The notes under the pieces are model-generated. The model was not told the origin of the DNA, searched no databases, and saw nothing but the letters and a program-made list of their open reading frames with translations. A stretch of DNA of 64,000 nt from Hungateiclostridiaceae bacterium UBA1305 (GTDB lineage Bacteria; Bacillota; Clostridia; Acetivibrionales; DTU013): NCBI GenBank assembly GCA_002307275.1, contig DBTX01000025.1, positions 1 through 64,000 of the forward strand. The letters run 5' to 3'. The translations under genes and the position numbers were made by a program. Below are positions 52,790 through 61,623 of this stretch, in pieces. Position 1 is the stretch's first letter. The number at the start of each line of letters is the position of its first letter.

Positions 52790-54163
52790 TCACTTGAAAG
52801 TGTAGCCGCCTGTCACCAGGCCGTCAAACACCTTTTGAATATTGTCCATTGCTTGTTCGGGGGTTCTTTTTAGACCGATTACAGCTTGAATCTCATCCTG
52901 GAAGGCAACGGTTATCTCCGGCGGCCAATACCAGTCGAGGAAGGTTTCGGTCACAGGGAGTATATCGGTTTTTATTTTGGTCATAATGGGAGTTTCAGGA
53001 AACTTAACATCCTTGCGGATGGACAAACCGGAAATACTAGCCTCATCACCATTGGCTTGGAATAACATTTTTGCGCGGGTGTTGTCGGAATTGCTCAAGA
53101 ATGCTGCAAATTCTGCGATCATCTTCTTATTTTCCTCTGCAGCTTTGGAATAGCCTGCAATGGCAGTGCCGCCCAGAGCACCTGTCTGGTAATAGGCGTT
53201 ACCCTCTTTAATCAGGGGATAAAGTGTAATACCCAGTTTGCCGTCCAGACCGGAAGCCACGAAATTGGTTGTGTTCCATGTTCCGCCGTAGAACATGGCC
53301 GCCTTTTCCGAAATGAAGATAGATTCACCACCGGTTGTATCAGTGCCGTTGACGCCGGGCTGAAATAGATCCGCTTTGGCAAGAGCTTCCAGTCCGCGCA
53401 TGGCTTCGACATATTTTGCGTCTGTCCACTTGACTTCGCCACGCAAGGTTTGCATCGTAAAGTCAAAGGTTTTACCTGCGCACTGCTGTCCCAGCGTCTG
53501 GAAAAACCACATAGGCCACATGTATTTCGATTGGCCGCCAAAGGCGATCGGAATAATGCCCTTTGACTTGAGCGTTTTGGAAACTGCAAGCAACTCGTCA
53601 TAGGTCTTGGGTGGTGTCAGACCGTTGGCCTCGAAGATTGCATTATTATAATATAAACCGCTTCCGGTGGCATCATCGAAGGGAATCGCATAAATGCCGT
53701 CATCAAAGGTATATGGGGCCAGTGCACTTCCAAGAAAAATATCCGTGTCTATGCTGGTATAGTCCTTCAGGTTCATCAAGAACTTGCTTTGGGTTAAAAA
53801 CCGAGCATCCTGACCATTGATACGCATAACGTCAAGAGGCGCACCAGAATTGGTCATAGCCATAAATTGCTGTAAAAAATCCGCAGAAGTGGTAGCGGTA
53901 AAGATGATTTTAACATTGTTTTTCTGCTCGAAAGGAGCCGCTGCCTGTGAAATGAAGGTGGCCCATTCCATGCCCTCAGCTACGCCCAGCATAGTCAATT
54001 CCTTGACAGCTCCCTGAGAATCAGCGGAGCTTGGATTGGCCACAGATGTGGAAGCACTTACAATAGACGATACTGACTGGTCGGTGTTTGCGCCGCCGCT
54101 GCCACATGCCGTTGTTGCCACGAGGATCGCTAGAATCAATGTGCTACTGAATAGTCTTTTCAT
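52790..54163 (-). CDS. Family 1 solute-binding lipoprotein of the sugar operon
   Basis: 457 residues from the ATG at 54163, preceded by GGGAG; a longer frame upstream has no initiation signal. Signal peptide with lipobox TTACG, then a Ser/Ala-rich linker. The body is a typical family 1 sugar-binding fold with MTNSGAPLDVMRINGQD, NNAIFEANGLTPPKTYDEL and AAMFYGGTWN. It is the first gene of the glycosidase operon and not close to the other two large binding proteins in this window. Confidence 0.93.
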   Translation of the reverse strand: MKRLFSSTLILAILVATTACGSGGANTDQSVSSIVSASTSVANPSSADSQGAVKELTMLGVAEGMEWATFISQAAAPFEQKNNVKIIFTATTSADFLQQFMAMTNSGAPLDVMRINGQDARFLTQSKFLMNLKDYTSIDTDIFLGSALAPYTFDDGIYAIPFDDATGSGLYYNNAIFEANGLTPPKTYDELLAVSKTLKSKGIIPIAFGGQSKYMWPMWFFQTLGQQCAGKTFDFTMQTLRGEVKWTDAKYVEAMRGLEALAKADLFQPGVNGTDTTGGESIFISEKAAMFYGGTWNTTNFVASGLDGKLGITLYPLIKEGNAYYQTGALGGTAIAGYSKAAEENKKMIAEFAAFLSNSDNTRAKMLFQANGDEASISGLSIRKDVKFPETPIMTKIKTDILPVTETFLDWYWPPEITVAFQDEIQAVIGLKRTPEQAMDNIQKVFDGLVTGGYTFK

Positions 54164-54204
54164 AATCTCCCTCTCTTTTCGTTTAAAAATATTCCAACTT
54201 GTAC

Positions 54205-54367
54205 AAAAACGTTTTTTTGTTTGTATCAACTCTCTCCTTTCCTATAGATTATAACCAAATAGATGAAAAACCTATATTTTTGTCTGGGAACTTGACTGCA
54301 ATAACCAAACTCCCAGAGTAAAGCCCAAGTACGGTCATCTCTTTGTGACTCAAAAAATCGTTTTTTT
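54205..54367 (-). promoter_or_regulatory. Promoter and operators of the sugar operon
   Basis: AAAAACGTTTTT (54205-54216) is a perfect 12-bp palindrome with the central CG typical of LacI-family operators. A near match, AAAAAATCGTTTTTTT, lies at 54352-54367. On the minus strand TATAAT at 54248-54253 is the likely -10, with a weak -35. The first operator is downstream of the predicted start point, a repressing position. Confidence 0.6.
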
Positions 54368-54425
54368 ATAATTACCTAAAAATGCGAATTCAAAACAACA
54401 AGCTGATTTTATAGTTGAACTGCTT

Positions 54426-55490
54426 TTACCAGTCTTCCATTTCCCAGTTGGTTTCTTTCCCACAGCATGTGGATTCACGAATTAAAAGACTTGACGCAAG
54501 TTCTTTTACAGTGATTTTAGGCTTGCTTTCACCTTCAAGACAGCAAAGCAGCATGGTGTAGAGCATATTTACAGCCTCTTCACCCATCCGCCGCTTGGGT
54601 ACATTAACAGTAGTAACAGCCGGTGCTACAATGGAGGATACAACGGTGTTGTCGAACCCAGCGATTTTTACATCCTCCGGTATACGCAGGTTATTTTCAA
54701 TCACTGCCTTAAGAGCGCCAATCGCCATTTGGTCGTTGTCGGCAAAGATGCCATCAAAGGCCACTTCATTTGTCAACAACGATCGAATTGCCCGATAGCC
54801 GCTAAGTGGCGAGAAATCGCCGGTAAGGGTCAGCCTTTCATCCAAAGCTACACCATTATCTGCCAGAGCCTGTCGGTAGCCCGCAAATCGCAGTGTCACC
54901 ATTTCTGAGCATTGGGTGCCACTTATATGCACAATTTTTTTACAGCCCGACCGAATTAAATGCTCGGTAATTTTATAGCCCCCCATATGATTATCAACAT
55001 ACACTGAGGATATTCCATATTTCTCTAAATTGCGTTCAATACTTACCACTGGAATCCGATTGCCACGGTGAAATAGCCTGGCCAGATAATGATAGTATTC
55101 TACGGTATCCAGGGGTGCCACCGAATCCACAATGATGCCATCCACCCGGCTGTTGGTGAGTATATCCACATAGGCTTTTTCTTTTTCGAAGTCATCGTTG
55201 GTATTGTAAATCATCAGGTGATAGCCCAGATTGGTGGCTGCCTCCTGCATGCCGCAAACCATCTGTGGGATAAATATTCGGTTCATGTTTGTGAGAATTA
55301 CGCCAATAGTCATTGTCACTTTGTTTTTTAGACTGCGGGCAATGGGATTTACATGATAGTCCAATTCTTTCACTGCGTCCATAATCTTATCCTTAAGATC
55401 GTCGCTGACAAACCGGGTTCCATTTAGAGTATTTGAAACGGTGGAAATGGACACCCCCGCTCTTTTTGCAACGTCCTTGATACTAGACAA
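54426..55490 (-). CDS. LacI-family regulator of the sugar operon
   Basis: About 354 residues. The helix-turn-helix is IKDVAKRAGVSISTVSNTLN, and the effector domain contains GIFADNDQMAIGALKAV and VKIAGFDNTVVSSIVAPAVT. The open frame begins with GTG 55499, but GAGGTG sits right on that codon. TTG 55490 lies six bases after it, so I prefer TTG. It is encoded just upstream of the binding protein, on the same strand, with AAAAACGTTTTT-type dyads before both genes. The C-terminus has an uncommon tail with two Cys (STCCGKETNWE). Confidence 0.92.
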   Translation of the reverse strand: MSSIKDVAKRAGVSISTVSNTLNGTRFVSDDLKDKIMDAVKELDYHVNPIARSLKNKVTMTIGVILTNMNRIFIPQMVCGMQEAATNLGYHLMIYNTNDDFEKEKAYVDILTNSRVDGIIVDSVAPLDTVEYYHYLARLFHRGNRIPVVSIERNLEKYGISSVYVDNHMGGYKITEHLIRSGCKKIVHISGTQCSEMVTLRFAGYRQALADNGVALDERLTLTGDFSPLSGYRAIRSLLTNEVAFDGIFADNDQMAIGALKAVIENNLRIPEDVKIAGFDNTVVSSIVAPAVTTVNVPKRRMGEEAVNMLYTMLLCCLEGESKPKITVKELASSLLIRESTCCGKETNWEMEDW

Positions 55491-55502
55491 TTGTTTCACC
55501 TC

Positions 55503-55546
55503 AAAAAAACGTTTTTTTAATAAACTAATTATAATTTAAGCGTCAA
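55503..55546 (-). promoter_or_regulatory. LacI promoter with overlapping 16-bp operator
   Basis: AAAAAAACGTTTTTTT (55503-55518) is a perfect 16-bp palindrome with central CG. On the minus strand TTGACG (55541-55546) and TTATTA (55518-55523) are 17 bases apart. The dyad begins at the -10 and covers the start point, so the regulator probably represses itself. Confidence 0.65.
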
Positions 55547-55599
55547 AATAATGCAATAGGTTTTAGAAATAATTTTTGACCTGACCAGGTTTTTGGTTA

Positions 55600-55883
55600 C
55601 CTGCTGCCGACCTATTGGGTTGCAGATATGCTGCTTCAGGCAGAAGCGGGACATATTACAGAATACGTGACTGATTTCCTGCTGGAAATGTTTTGTGTTT
55701 CAGTCTGGCTTGGAGGACTGTATCGGCTATTCGTCAGGAGAATGGCATATGCCTCCGGGATATATCCGAGCACATGCGAAGGCTAAAGGACTGATTATCG
55801 TCACTAATAATGTCCGTGAATTCGAGCGAGTTGAACGACTTGGCTCGAGAATTGGGTCGGTGCATGAAAGTCAGCCAGCATAG
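55600..55883 (+). pseudogene. Relic of a VapC-type PIN toxin
   Basis: The plus strand contains YIRAHAKAKGLIIVTNNVRE then FERVERLGSRIG, matching the C-terminal part of VapC-type PIN nucleases (IAAHA...G..LVTNN..EF.RV.GL). The N-terminal half, with the first acidic residues, is not recognisable, and no VapB is beside it. It is one of several dead genes in 55.5-56.4 kb. Confidence 0.5.
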
Positions 55884-55916
55884 CTTAGCAGATCAGGAAA
55901 AGACGCAAACGAGGCA

Positions 55917-56140
55917 CTATATTGTGTCGTATGACCGTTCAAACAAGCTGACTCCCTTACCTGCCCTTTCGCCTGGTATGATGGTTTGTGCTTTTTTATC
56001 AAAATCCAATGCCAGGTTTGCTGCATCACCAATTGACATGATCGGTAGATTGACCCTTTCTCGATAAAACGGATAATAAATGTATGCTGCTTTTCTCTGG
56101 ATCCACACTGGAGCCGCCTCATCCAGAATCATTGTCTTCC
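55917..56140 (-). other. Unrecognised coding-like fragment
   Basis: The minus strand is open with APVWIQRKAAYIYYPFYRER, VNLPIMSIGDAANLALDFD and KKAQTIIPGERAGKGVSLFE before a stop. The amino-acid composition is protein-like, but there is no clear start or ribosome binding site and I know no matching family. It may be the tail of a lost gene. Confidence 0.3.
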
Positions 56141-56164
56141 TCGCTAACAACCGCTCCACCCTGA

Positions 56165-56289
56165 CACGCAAACGTTTCAAAAAAAATTGGGCACGCCTCA
56201 TACAGAGAATTTACGGCGTGGATCCTCTCAAGTGTGTTCAAAACACACAGTTTACATTTGAGGTCTATTTGCCAGATCACAGAATATAA
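56165..56289 (+). pseudogene. Fragment resembling an IS91-like transposase C-terminus
   Basis: The plus strand reads RKRFKKNWARLIQRIYGVDP then LKCVQNTQFTF before a stop. It resembles the segment (R)..WA.LI.K.Y.VDPL.CP.C near the end of IS91-type transposases. The zinc-binding Cys pair is lost. It could mark a past transposition that scrambled this gap. Confidence 0.4.
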
Positions 56290-56397
56290 ATTTGTGTAAA
56301 GCTGATGTATGCATTCAAGTGATAATTTGGTATTGTTATTTTATAAACTATTTATATCATTTATTTTTTCTCACTAAATTAAAGGATGTGATACCGT

Positions 56398-57318
56398 ATG
56401 TTCATTAAAAAGTTATTTTCAGTGCTGCTGGTAATTATCATGGCATTAACAGCTGGCTGCGGAGTGAAGAATGTTGCATCAGTGGTTTCAAATGAAACAT
56501 TGGGTCTTAAAATCGGAGTTATGCCGGCAGTGGACGCTGCGCCGATATTTGTTGCAGACAAAAAGGGATACTTTGAGGAACTTGGATTAAATGTGGAACT
56601 GCAAGTGTATACAAGCGCAATGAACCGGCAAAGCGCCCTTCAAAGTGGCGAACTGGACGGAGCTATGACGGATGTCATTGCTTTGATCAATAATGTAGAA
56701 AATGGCTTTGATATAAAGGTAACAACAAGCACAGACGGCGTATTCCCTTTTTTAATTAAAAAGGGCTTTGTTGAAAAGAAGGATATTAAGGCGGGGATGA
56801 TGGAGGTCAGCGTTACAAATTATTTATCCGACAGAAGTCTTGGAGATAAGTACAATGTGGAGAAAATCTACATAAACGAGATTCCTGCAAGGCTTGAAAT
56901 GGTTGGCAAAGGCACACTTGATATGGCGGTTGTTCCTGAGCCGATGGCTTCCCAGGGCGAGTTGAACGGTCTGACCAAGAAACTCATCGGGAATAACGAT
57001 CCGTTTTCACCGGATGTCATGGTCTTCACAGGAAAGGCCATCAAAGAGAATGAAAAAGCCATCAAGCTATTCCATGAAGCTTATAATAAAGCTGTTGAGG
57101 AAATCATGCGGGATGATACCGAGGCCCGAGAGTTATTGATCGAAACGTTAAAGCTCAAGCCGGAAATTAAAGATAAAATCATTTTGCCAAAATATAATAA
57201 AGCCAGGGTACCAAGTGAAGAGTACCTTCGAAACATTATGGACTGGAATGAAAAGGTTCTGAAGAAGAAGGTTGATTTAAAATATGAAGACCTTGTTGAA
57301 GGGAAGTTCGTAAAGTGA
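56398..57318 (+). CDS. SsuA/ThiY-type solute-binding lipoprotein
   Basis: A 306-residue receptor with signal peptide and lipobox TAGC, then the NMT1/SsuA fold: LKIGVMPAVDAAPIFVADKK, GYFEELGLNVELQVY and TLDMAVVPEPMASQGEL. Relatives bind sulfonates, taurine or pyrimidine thiamine precursors. It is the first of three overlapping genes. There is no TPP or S-box riboswitch upstream that I can see. AAAGGATGTGA lies before ATG. Confidence 0.9.
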   Translation: MFIKKLFSVLLVIIMALTAGCGVKNVASVVSNETLGLKIGVMPAVDAAPIFVADKKGYFEELGLNVELQVYTSAMNRQSALQSGELDGAMTDVIALINNVENGFDIKVTTSTDGVFPFLIKKGFVEKKDIKAGMMEVSVTNYLSDRSLGDKYNVEKIYINEIPARLEMVGKGTLDMAVVPEPMASQGELNGLTKKLIGNNDPFSPDVMVFTGKAIKENEKAIKLFHEAYNKAVEEIMRDDTEARELLIETLKLKPEIKDKIILPKYNKARVPSEEYLRNIMDWNEKVLKKKVDLKYEDLVEGKFVK

Positions 57319-58046
57319 TGGTTGATATTGACGGCATAAGGGTGTGTTACGGAGATGAAACAGCCCTGGATAACGTTTCGCTAAGCATTGACAAGAATAG
57401 TACCTGCGCGGTAATCGGTGCGTCAGGTTGCGGCAAGACTACACTTTTATATGCTTTGGCAGGAATTATCAGGCCAACTTCAGGTAAGATCACTATCGAC
57501 GGTGATGAACTGAATGGCATCAGAAAGGGGACAAGCCTGATCCTTCAGGATTATGGCCTTCTTCCGTGGAAAAATGTATGGGATAACATCGCCTTCCCTT
57601 TGAAATCCAGAGACTTTAAGAAGGATGAAGTGAATGCCAGGGTTTCCTCAACATTAAAAAGCCTCGGCATAGAGGAACATGCTAAAAAGTTCCCCGGTGA
57701 GCTTAGCGGCGGGCAAAAGCAAAGGGTCGGCATCGGAAGAGCCATCGTGCTGGAACCCGACCTGCTGCTGATGGATGAAGCCTCTTCAGCCCTGGATGCA
57801 ATAACAAAGGAGCATATACAGGATCTGATATTGAGTATTTACAAAGAAAATCAGATCACTTTGGTCATGGTGACCCACAGTATTGAAGAGGCTGTTTTCC
57901 TTGGACAAAAAATTGTTATTATGGACAAAGGAAGAATTAAGAACATAATGGACAACCCCTGGTTCGGAATTGATGATTCACGCGATAACATGGAGTTCTA
58001 CAAGATATGTCTTCAAGTAAGGAGATGGCTGAATGAAGAGGCTTAA
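57318..58046 (+). CDS. SsuB/TauB-type ABC transporter ATPase
   Basis: About 242 residues. Walker A is VIGASGCGKTTLLYALAG, signature LSGGQKQRVGIGRAI, Walker B LLMDEASSALD, and H-loop VTHSIEEAV. ATG 57318 overlaps the receptor stop (TGATG). GTG 57315 is an alternative start. It supplies energy to the permease encoded by the overlapping next gene. Confidence 0.94.
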   Translation: MVDIDGIRVCYGDETALDNVSLSIDKNSTCAVIGASGCGKTTLLYALAGIIRPTSGKITIDGDELNGIRKGTSLILQDYGLLPWKNVWDNIAFPLKSRDFKKDEVNARVSSTLKSLGIEEHAKKFPGELSGGQKQRVGIGRAIVLEPDLLLMDEASSALDAITKEHIQDLILSIYKENQITLVMVTHSIEEAVFLGQKIVIMDKGRIKNIMDNPWFGIDDSRDNMEFYKICLQVRRWLNEEA

Positions 58047-58800
58047 GGCTATTTTATACAATAAAACCCTATATGCAGGTTTTATTGTTTTATTATTCTG
58101 GTACATCCTTCACTGGACCGTGGCTTCCTCTGCAATTCCATCCCCCTGTGAAACCATTTTAAACTTTATTAAAATATTTCCAGGTACGCTGAGTCTTCAT
58201 TTATTGGTGAGCCTTGGCAGAATAACGGCTGCGGTTTTATTGTCCCTGATATTGGGAGGCTTGATCGGCCTATGGATCGGTACCAGTAAAAAGGCGGATG
58301 AATTCATAACACCTATTGTATATATACTCTATCCACTGCCCAAAATAGCCTTCCTGCCAATACTGATGATTTTGCTCGGGCTTGGCAACACCTCCAAGAT
58401 CGTGCTTATCATCATTATCATCATTTTTCAAATCATTATTGCCGCAAGAGACGGGGTTAAAGAGATACCAAAAGAGCTTTTTTATTCTGTCCGCTCTCTT
58501 GGATTAAGAAAAGTGGAAATATACAGACATTTGATCCTGCCGGCTGTTCTGCCCAAAATTATAACATCTTTAAGAATCAGCGTCGGTGTAAGCATATCCA
58601 TACTATTCTTTGGTGAAAACTTTGCAACGACCTATGGCATCGGTTATTTTATCATGAACAGCTGGCTGATGGTAAACTATGTTGAGATGTTCAGCGGAAT
58701 ACTGGCTTTGAGTATCATGGGACTACTCATTTTCAAATTGATCGATATTCTGGAGAACAGGTATTGCAAATGGATTAAAATAGGCAAAAAAGACTTGTAG
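58033..58800 (+). CDS. SsuC/TauC-type ABC transporter permease
   Basis: 255 residues with six helices and the EAA loop KEIPKELFYSVRSLGLRKVE. It includes the family segment YPLPKIAFLPILMILLGLG. ATG lies inside the ATPase gene's end (14-base overlap), so all three genes are coupled. The substrate is unassigned between sulfonates and thiamine precursors. Confidence 0.94.
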   Translation: MKRLKAILYNKTLYAGFIVLLFWYILHWTVASSAIPSPCETILNFIKIFPGTLSLHLLVSLGRITAAVLLSLILGGLIGLWIGTSKKADEFITPIVYILYPLPKIAFLPILMILLGLGNTSKIVLIIIIIIFQIIIAARDGVKEIPKELFYSVRSLGLRKVEIYRHLILPAVLPKIITSLRISVGVSISILFFGENFATTYGIGYFIMNSWLMVNYVEMFSGILALSIMGLLIFKLIDILENRYCKWIKIGKKDL

Positions 58801-59315
58801 GTCATTCAAAATATCGCACGATTGAAATCAGCTTCGGTTTATCGGCCTCCGGTATTTTCTCTCGTTAAGTTTTCTGATTATCCCCATACGAAAATGATAC
58901 TATTTCATTATAACAATCCTTGTAAACGTCGTGCAATCATAAGATATGTACTTATCAGACTCACTTATAAAGTATCTTGGGATAGTGCCAAACCGCTGGC
59001 GCGGCGGTTTTCATAACTTGAATATTTCAAAGGCAGCGATATTATACTCCTTATTTCCCTCCAGAGCAAAAAAATTGGAGCAGTTATCTGGTACGATTTT
59101 ACCCTTGCTTTAATATACTACTATTAAATAGACAATGAAATACTGGTATAAAAATAAGTCGTACGTCCGAAGTAATTGCGAAGGGATTTGAAATCCGACA
59201 TAAGAAAATTATTGATGAAGGGGAATATGAATCACAAAAGAAGACTCAAGAGCTTGAGTTTTGGGGTTTGGTTGGAATGATATATGTAAAAAGTTTTTGT
59301 ATGGGGGTATCTATT
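58801..59315. other. Intergenic region with a possible minus-strand gene tail
   Basis: AACCGC (58991-58996) and GCGGTT (59004-59009) form a small GC-rich hairpin, possibly the terminator of the transporter operon. On the minus strand KIVPDNCSNFFALEGNKEYN then IAAFEIFKL and a stop (59016-59110) looks like the end of a lost gene. On the plus strand AKGFEIRHKKIIDEGEYESQ and KKTQELEFWGLVG (59180-59280) is protein-like without a start. None can be named. Confidence 0.35.
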
Positions 59316-59504
59316 ATGGATTATTATAAATTAGCAAAAGATAATCTGGATAAAATAGAGAAGATGCTTGAAGGAAGGATCCTTTACAATGAATGTCCTT
59401 ACTGTAAAAAGGAGCAACAGGTAATGATAATAACAACTGAAAAAGCGGTATGTATGGTTTGCAAAAATGAGTTTCCGATAGAAATACGTTTACACTTTGA
59501 TTAG
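59316..59504 (+). CDS. Small zinc-ribbon protein
   Basis: 62 residues from the ATG at 59316, with GGGGG upstream. MDYYKLAKDNLDKIEKML forms a probable helix, followed by two CxxC pairs, CPYC and CMVC, that would bind one zinc, and a short C-terminal strand. It is of unknown function, perhaps a nucleic-acid or protein-binding adaptor. It lies upstream of the TetR gene, but the gap argues against tight coupling. Confidence 0.7.
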   Translation: MDYYKLAKDNLDKIEKMLEGRILYNECPYCKKEQQVMIITTEKAVCMVCKNEFPIEIRLHFD

Positions 59505-59597
59505 GCAATATAATATTAGTTATTTTTTAATATGGGTAAACCGTCCCAATTCATAACATTATTGACCTGTTGTTCGAGCTGTATAGGAGGATATCGT

Positions 59598-60179
59598 ATG
59601 CCTAATGAATTCGAAATGATCAATCAAGCTCAAAAGATACTCAATGCAGCCTTTAAATGCATATCTATAAGAGGTTATGCAAATGTTTCCTTACGGAATA
59701 TTGCTGATGATGCAGGTGTTGTTTTAAGTCAACTGAATTATTACTACAAAAATAAAGAAGGACTATATACTGAAGTAATAAAAAGGATGGCACAACAATA
59801 TTTACAGGAAATTGAGGCTAACTTAAAAAAAGGAAAAACAGAAAAGGAAAAGATATCCTATCTGATCGAATATTTTCAAGATATGCTAAGTAAAAATCCT
59901 GAATTATTCAAACTTTTTTTTGATTTAACCAGTATGGCTCTTTGGTCACCATCTGTAAATGGACTTGTCAATGATCTTTTCGATAGCTTAGCTGGCTTAA
60001 TGGAAAAATATATTATAAGTGGATTTTATCATAAAGAAGCTTTTAAAGATTATTCATCCATATCACTGTCCAGAATGATACTGGGCACTATATTTGGTAC
60101 TTCAATACAAGCCCTGTTAGCGCATGGGAAAGAAGATAGGATTGATTCATTGATGACATTAAAAGTTCTGTTTGAGTAG
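59598..60179 (+). CDS. TetR-family transcriptional regulator
   Basis: 193 residues from the ATG at 59598, preceded by AGGAGG; the frame opens earlier at 59532 without a good signal. The N-terminal helix-turn-helix is AFKCISIRGYANVSLRNIAD and DAGVVLSQLNYYYKNKEGLY. The C-terminal all-helical ligand domain is of ordinary length. It is convergent with the acyltransferase gene. Targets are unknown. Confidence 0.92.
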   Translation: MPNEFEMINQAQKILNAAFKCISIRGYANVSLRNIADDAGVVLSQLNYYYKNKEGLYTEVIKRMAQQYLQEIEANLKKGKTEKEKISYLIEYFQDMLSKNPELFKLFFDLTSMALWSPSVNGLVNDLFDSLAGLMEKYIISGFYHKEAFKDYSSISLSRMILGTIFGTSIQALLAHGKEDRIDSLMTLKVLFE

Positions 60180-60212
60180 AATAGGATTATGTACAACAGA
60201 ACAAATTAATAA

Positions 60213-60992
60213 TCAAGCTGGTTTAAATGTTTTTCTCGTTTGATGTTCTTTATCAAGGATGGCTTCTCTTGCTGGAATTCCTGTAAGTGTTCCTAATTCA
60301 TCCTGTGCTTCAATTACTCTCTCTAACCATATTCGTTTATGGTCATCAAAATTCCGGCAGTCCTTTGGAACAAAAATTGGTTTTCCAAATACGAAACGAT
60401 TCCCGGCCCCTTCAACAACTTGCTCAATAAAAGCCGGTAAAACAGGAATACCCAGTAATCTGGCTAACCAGAATGCTCCTGTCTCGATATCTTCTGCTCT
60501 GTCTTTATTTATGTCATAAATTGTTCCTTGAGAGAATATTAGAAAATGCTTTGGTTTTTCACCTTCAGCAAACCACTTTCCTGCAGCTCTCATCGCCGAC
60601 ATTGATCCGCCAAAACTTTTACGGTCAACTGCAAAGACTTTTTCCATCTCTAATATCGGCATTAACTCTTTAGGTATGGAAACACCATTAAAGCAATTTT
60701 CTTTAGCGAAAACAAATAGCTCCGGATAAGTATCTATCACTTGATGCATAAGCTCATAATAAAAACTCATTATTAGTGGAGCATCAGAATCGGTTAAATG
60801 ATTGGTTGCTATTATATAAGAAGCAGCAGTAAAATCATCCGGCACCTTATAAACTTTAAAATTGTATGTTTTTAAAAGCATTTTCTTTACTTCAATTAAT
60901 CTATTTCTTAATTTTTCCGGATCATTAATAATCCCTAATATTTCTTTTTGAGAATTCTCATTAAACAATGAACTTGCATTAAACAAATGCAT
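60213..60992 (-). CDS. 1-acylglycerol-3-phosphate acyltransferase-like (PlsC)
   Basis: About 260 residues from the ATG at 60992 (GGGGA upstream). The acyltransferase motif I appears as NHLTDSDAP (NHxxxxD), motif II-like AVDRKSFGGSMSAMRA, motif III as FLIFSQGTIYD (in place of FPEGT) and motif IV as GIPVLPAFIE. It probably esterifies a lysophospholipid or related acceptor at the membrane, although no membrane helix is obvious. The motif III change from PEG to SQG is unusual. Confidence 0.8.
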   Translation of the reverse strand: MHLFNASSLFNENSQKEILGIINDPEKLRNRLIEVKKMLLKTYNFKVYKVPDDFTAASYIIATNHLTDSDAPLIMSFYYELMHQVIDTYPELFVFAKENCFNGVSIPKELMPILEMEKVFAVDRKSFGGSMSAMRAAGKWFAEGEKPKHFLIFSQGTIYDINKDRAEDIETGAFWLARLLGIPVLPAFIEQVVEGAGNRFVFGKPIFVPKDCRNFDDHKRIWLERVIEAQDELGTLTGIPAREAILDKEHQTRKTFKPA

Positions 60993-61110
60993 AATATTCC
61001 CCCAAATTGGTCGAAACTCCACCCTTCTTGATATTCACTCTAATATTTCGAGCTGTCTCCGAGCTGCCGGCTCACCCTCGCCAGCAGCACCGACAGCTGA
61101 TGCAGGCATC

Positions 61111-61623
61111 CTAACTGAAATACTCGTCCTTTGTCAGCCAAAGCTCTTCGATCCGGTACATATGCCAGTAGTCATGGGAAATGATGTGATTCACAAGAAT
61201 TGGTATGTTGTAGCGAATATATTCATCATGAACCGCTTCCTTGTTGAATTCCATCTCCGTAAGCCCCCGCAGCACCTCCGTCTGTTTCCGCCGCCAATCT
61301 CGGTAATGGTTGAAAGCCGCTTCCACAGAAGGAAACAGGGACGCCCGGTTCGGTTCGTTTACGGGGAAATATGGCCGGATGGCAGGGTTTTCCTCCGTTT
61401 TTATGGTCAGAATCCGATGATACATCAATTCCTGGACTCCCGCCAGGTGATATAGATGCTCCTTTATGGTCCATACCGATTCGCCGCGTTTTCTATCCAG
61501 ATATTCCTCCTGTATGTTTCTGAAGTACGCTTCCAAGATGTCCGGTATTCCCGAGAAAGTTGCAAAAAGTGCTTCCCGTTCGGTTATCATATCGATTTTT
61601 CCATCTCCTTTCATGCATTCCAT
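61111..61623 (-). CDS. DinB-family protein
   Basis: About 160-170 residues, a four-helix bundle with the metal-binding His series: WTIKEHLYHLAGVQ (first His) and HIISHDYWHMYRIEELW (last two). Such proteins are often thiol transferases or stress-related. The first ATG (61623) or the ATG of MITERE near 61590 could be used; AAAGGAG lies between them. It is a single-gene unit. Confidence 0.85.
   Translation of the reverse strand: MECMKGDGKIDMITEREALFATFSGIPDILEAYFRNIQEEYLDRKRGESVWTIKEHLYHLAGVQELMYHRILTIKTEENPAIRPYFPVNEPNRASLFPSVEAAFNHYRDWRRKQTEVLRGLTEMEFNKEAVHDEYIRYNIPILVNHIISHDYWHMYRIEELWLTKDEYFS

Noticed and set aside
56290..56397. TPP riboswitch before the SsuA/ThiY-like transporter
   Set aside because: I looked for the CUGAGA and ACCUGAU conserved parts and found neither.
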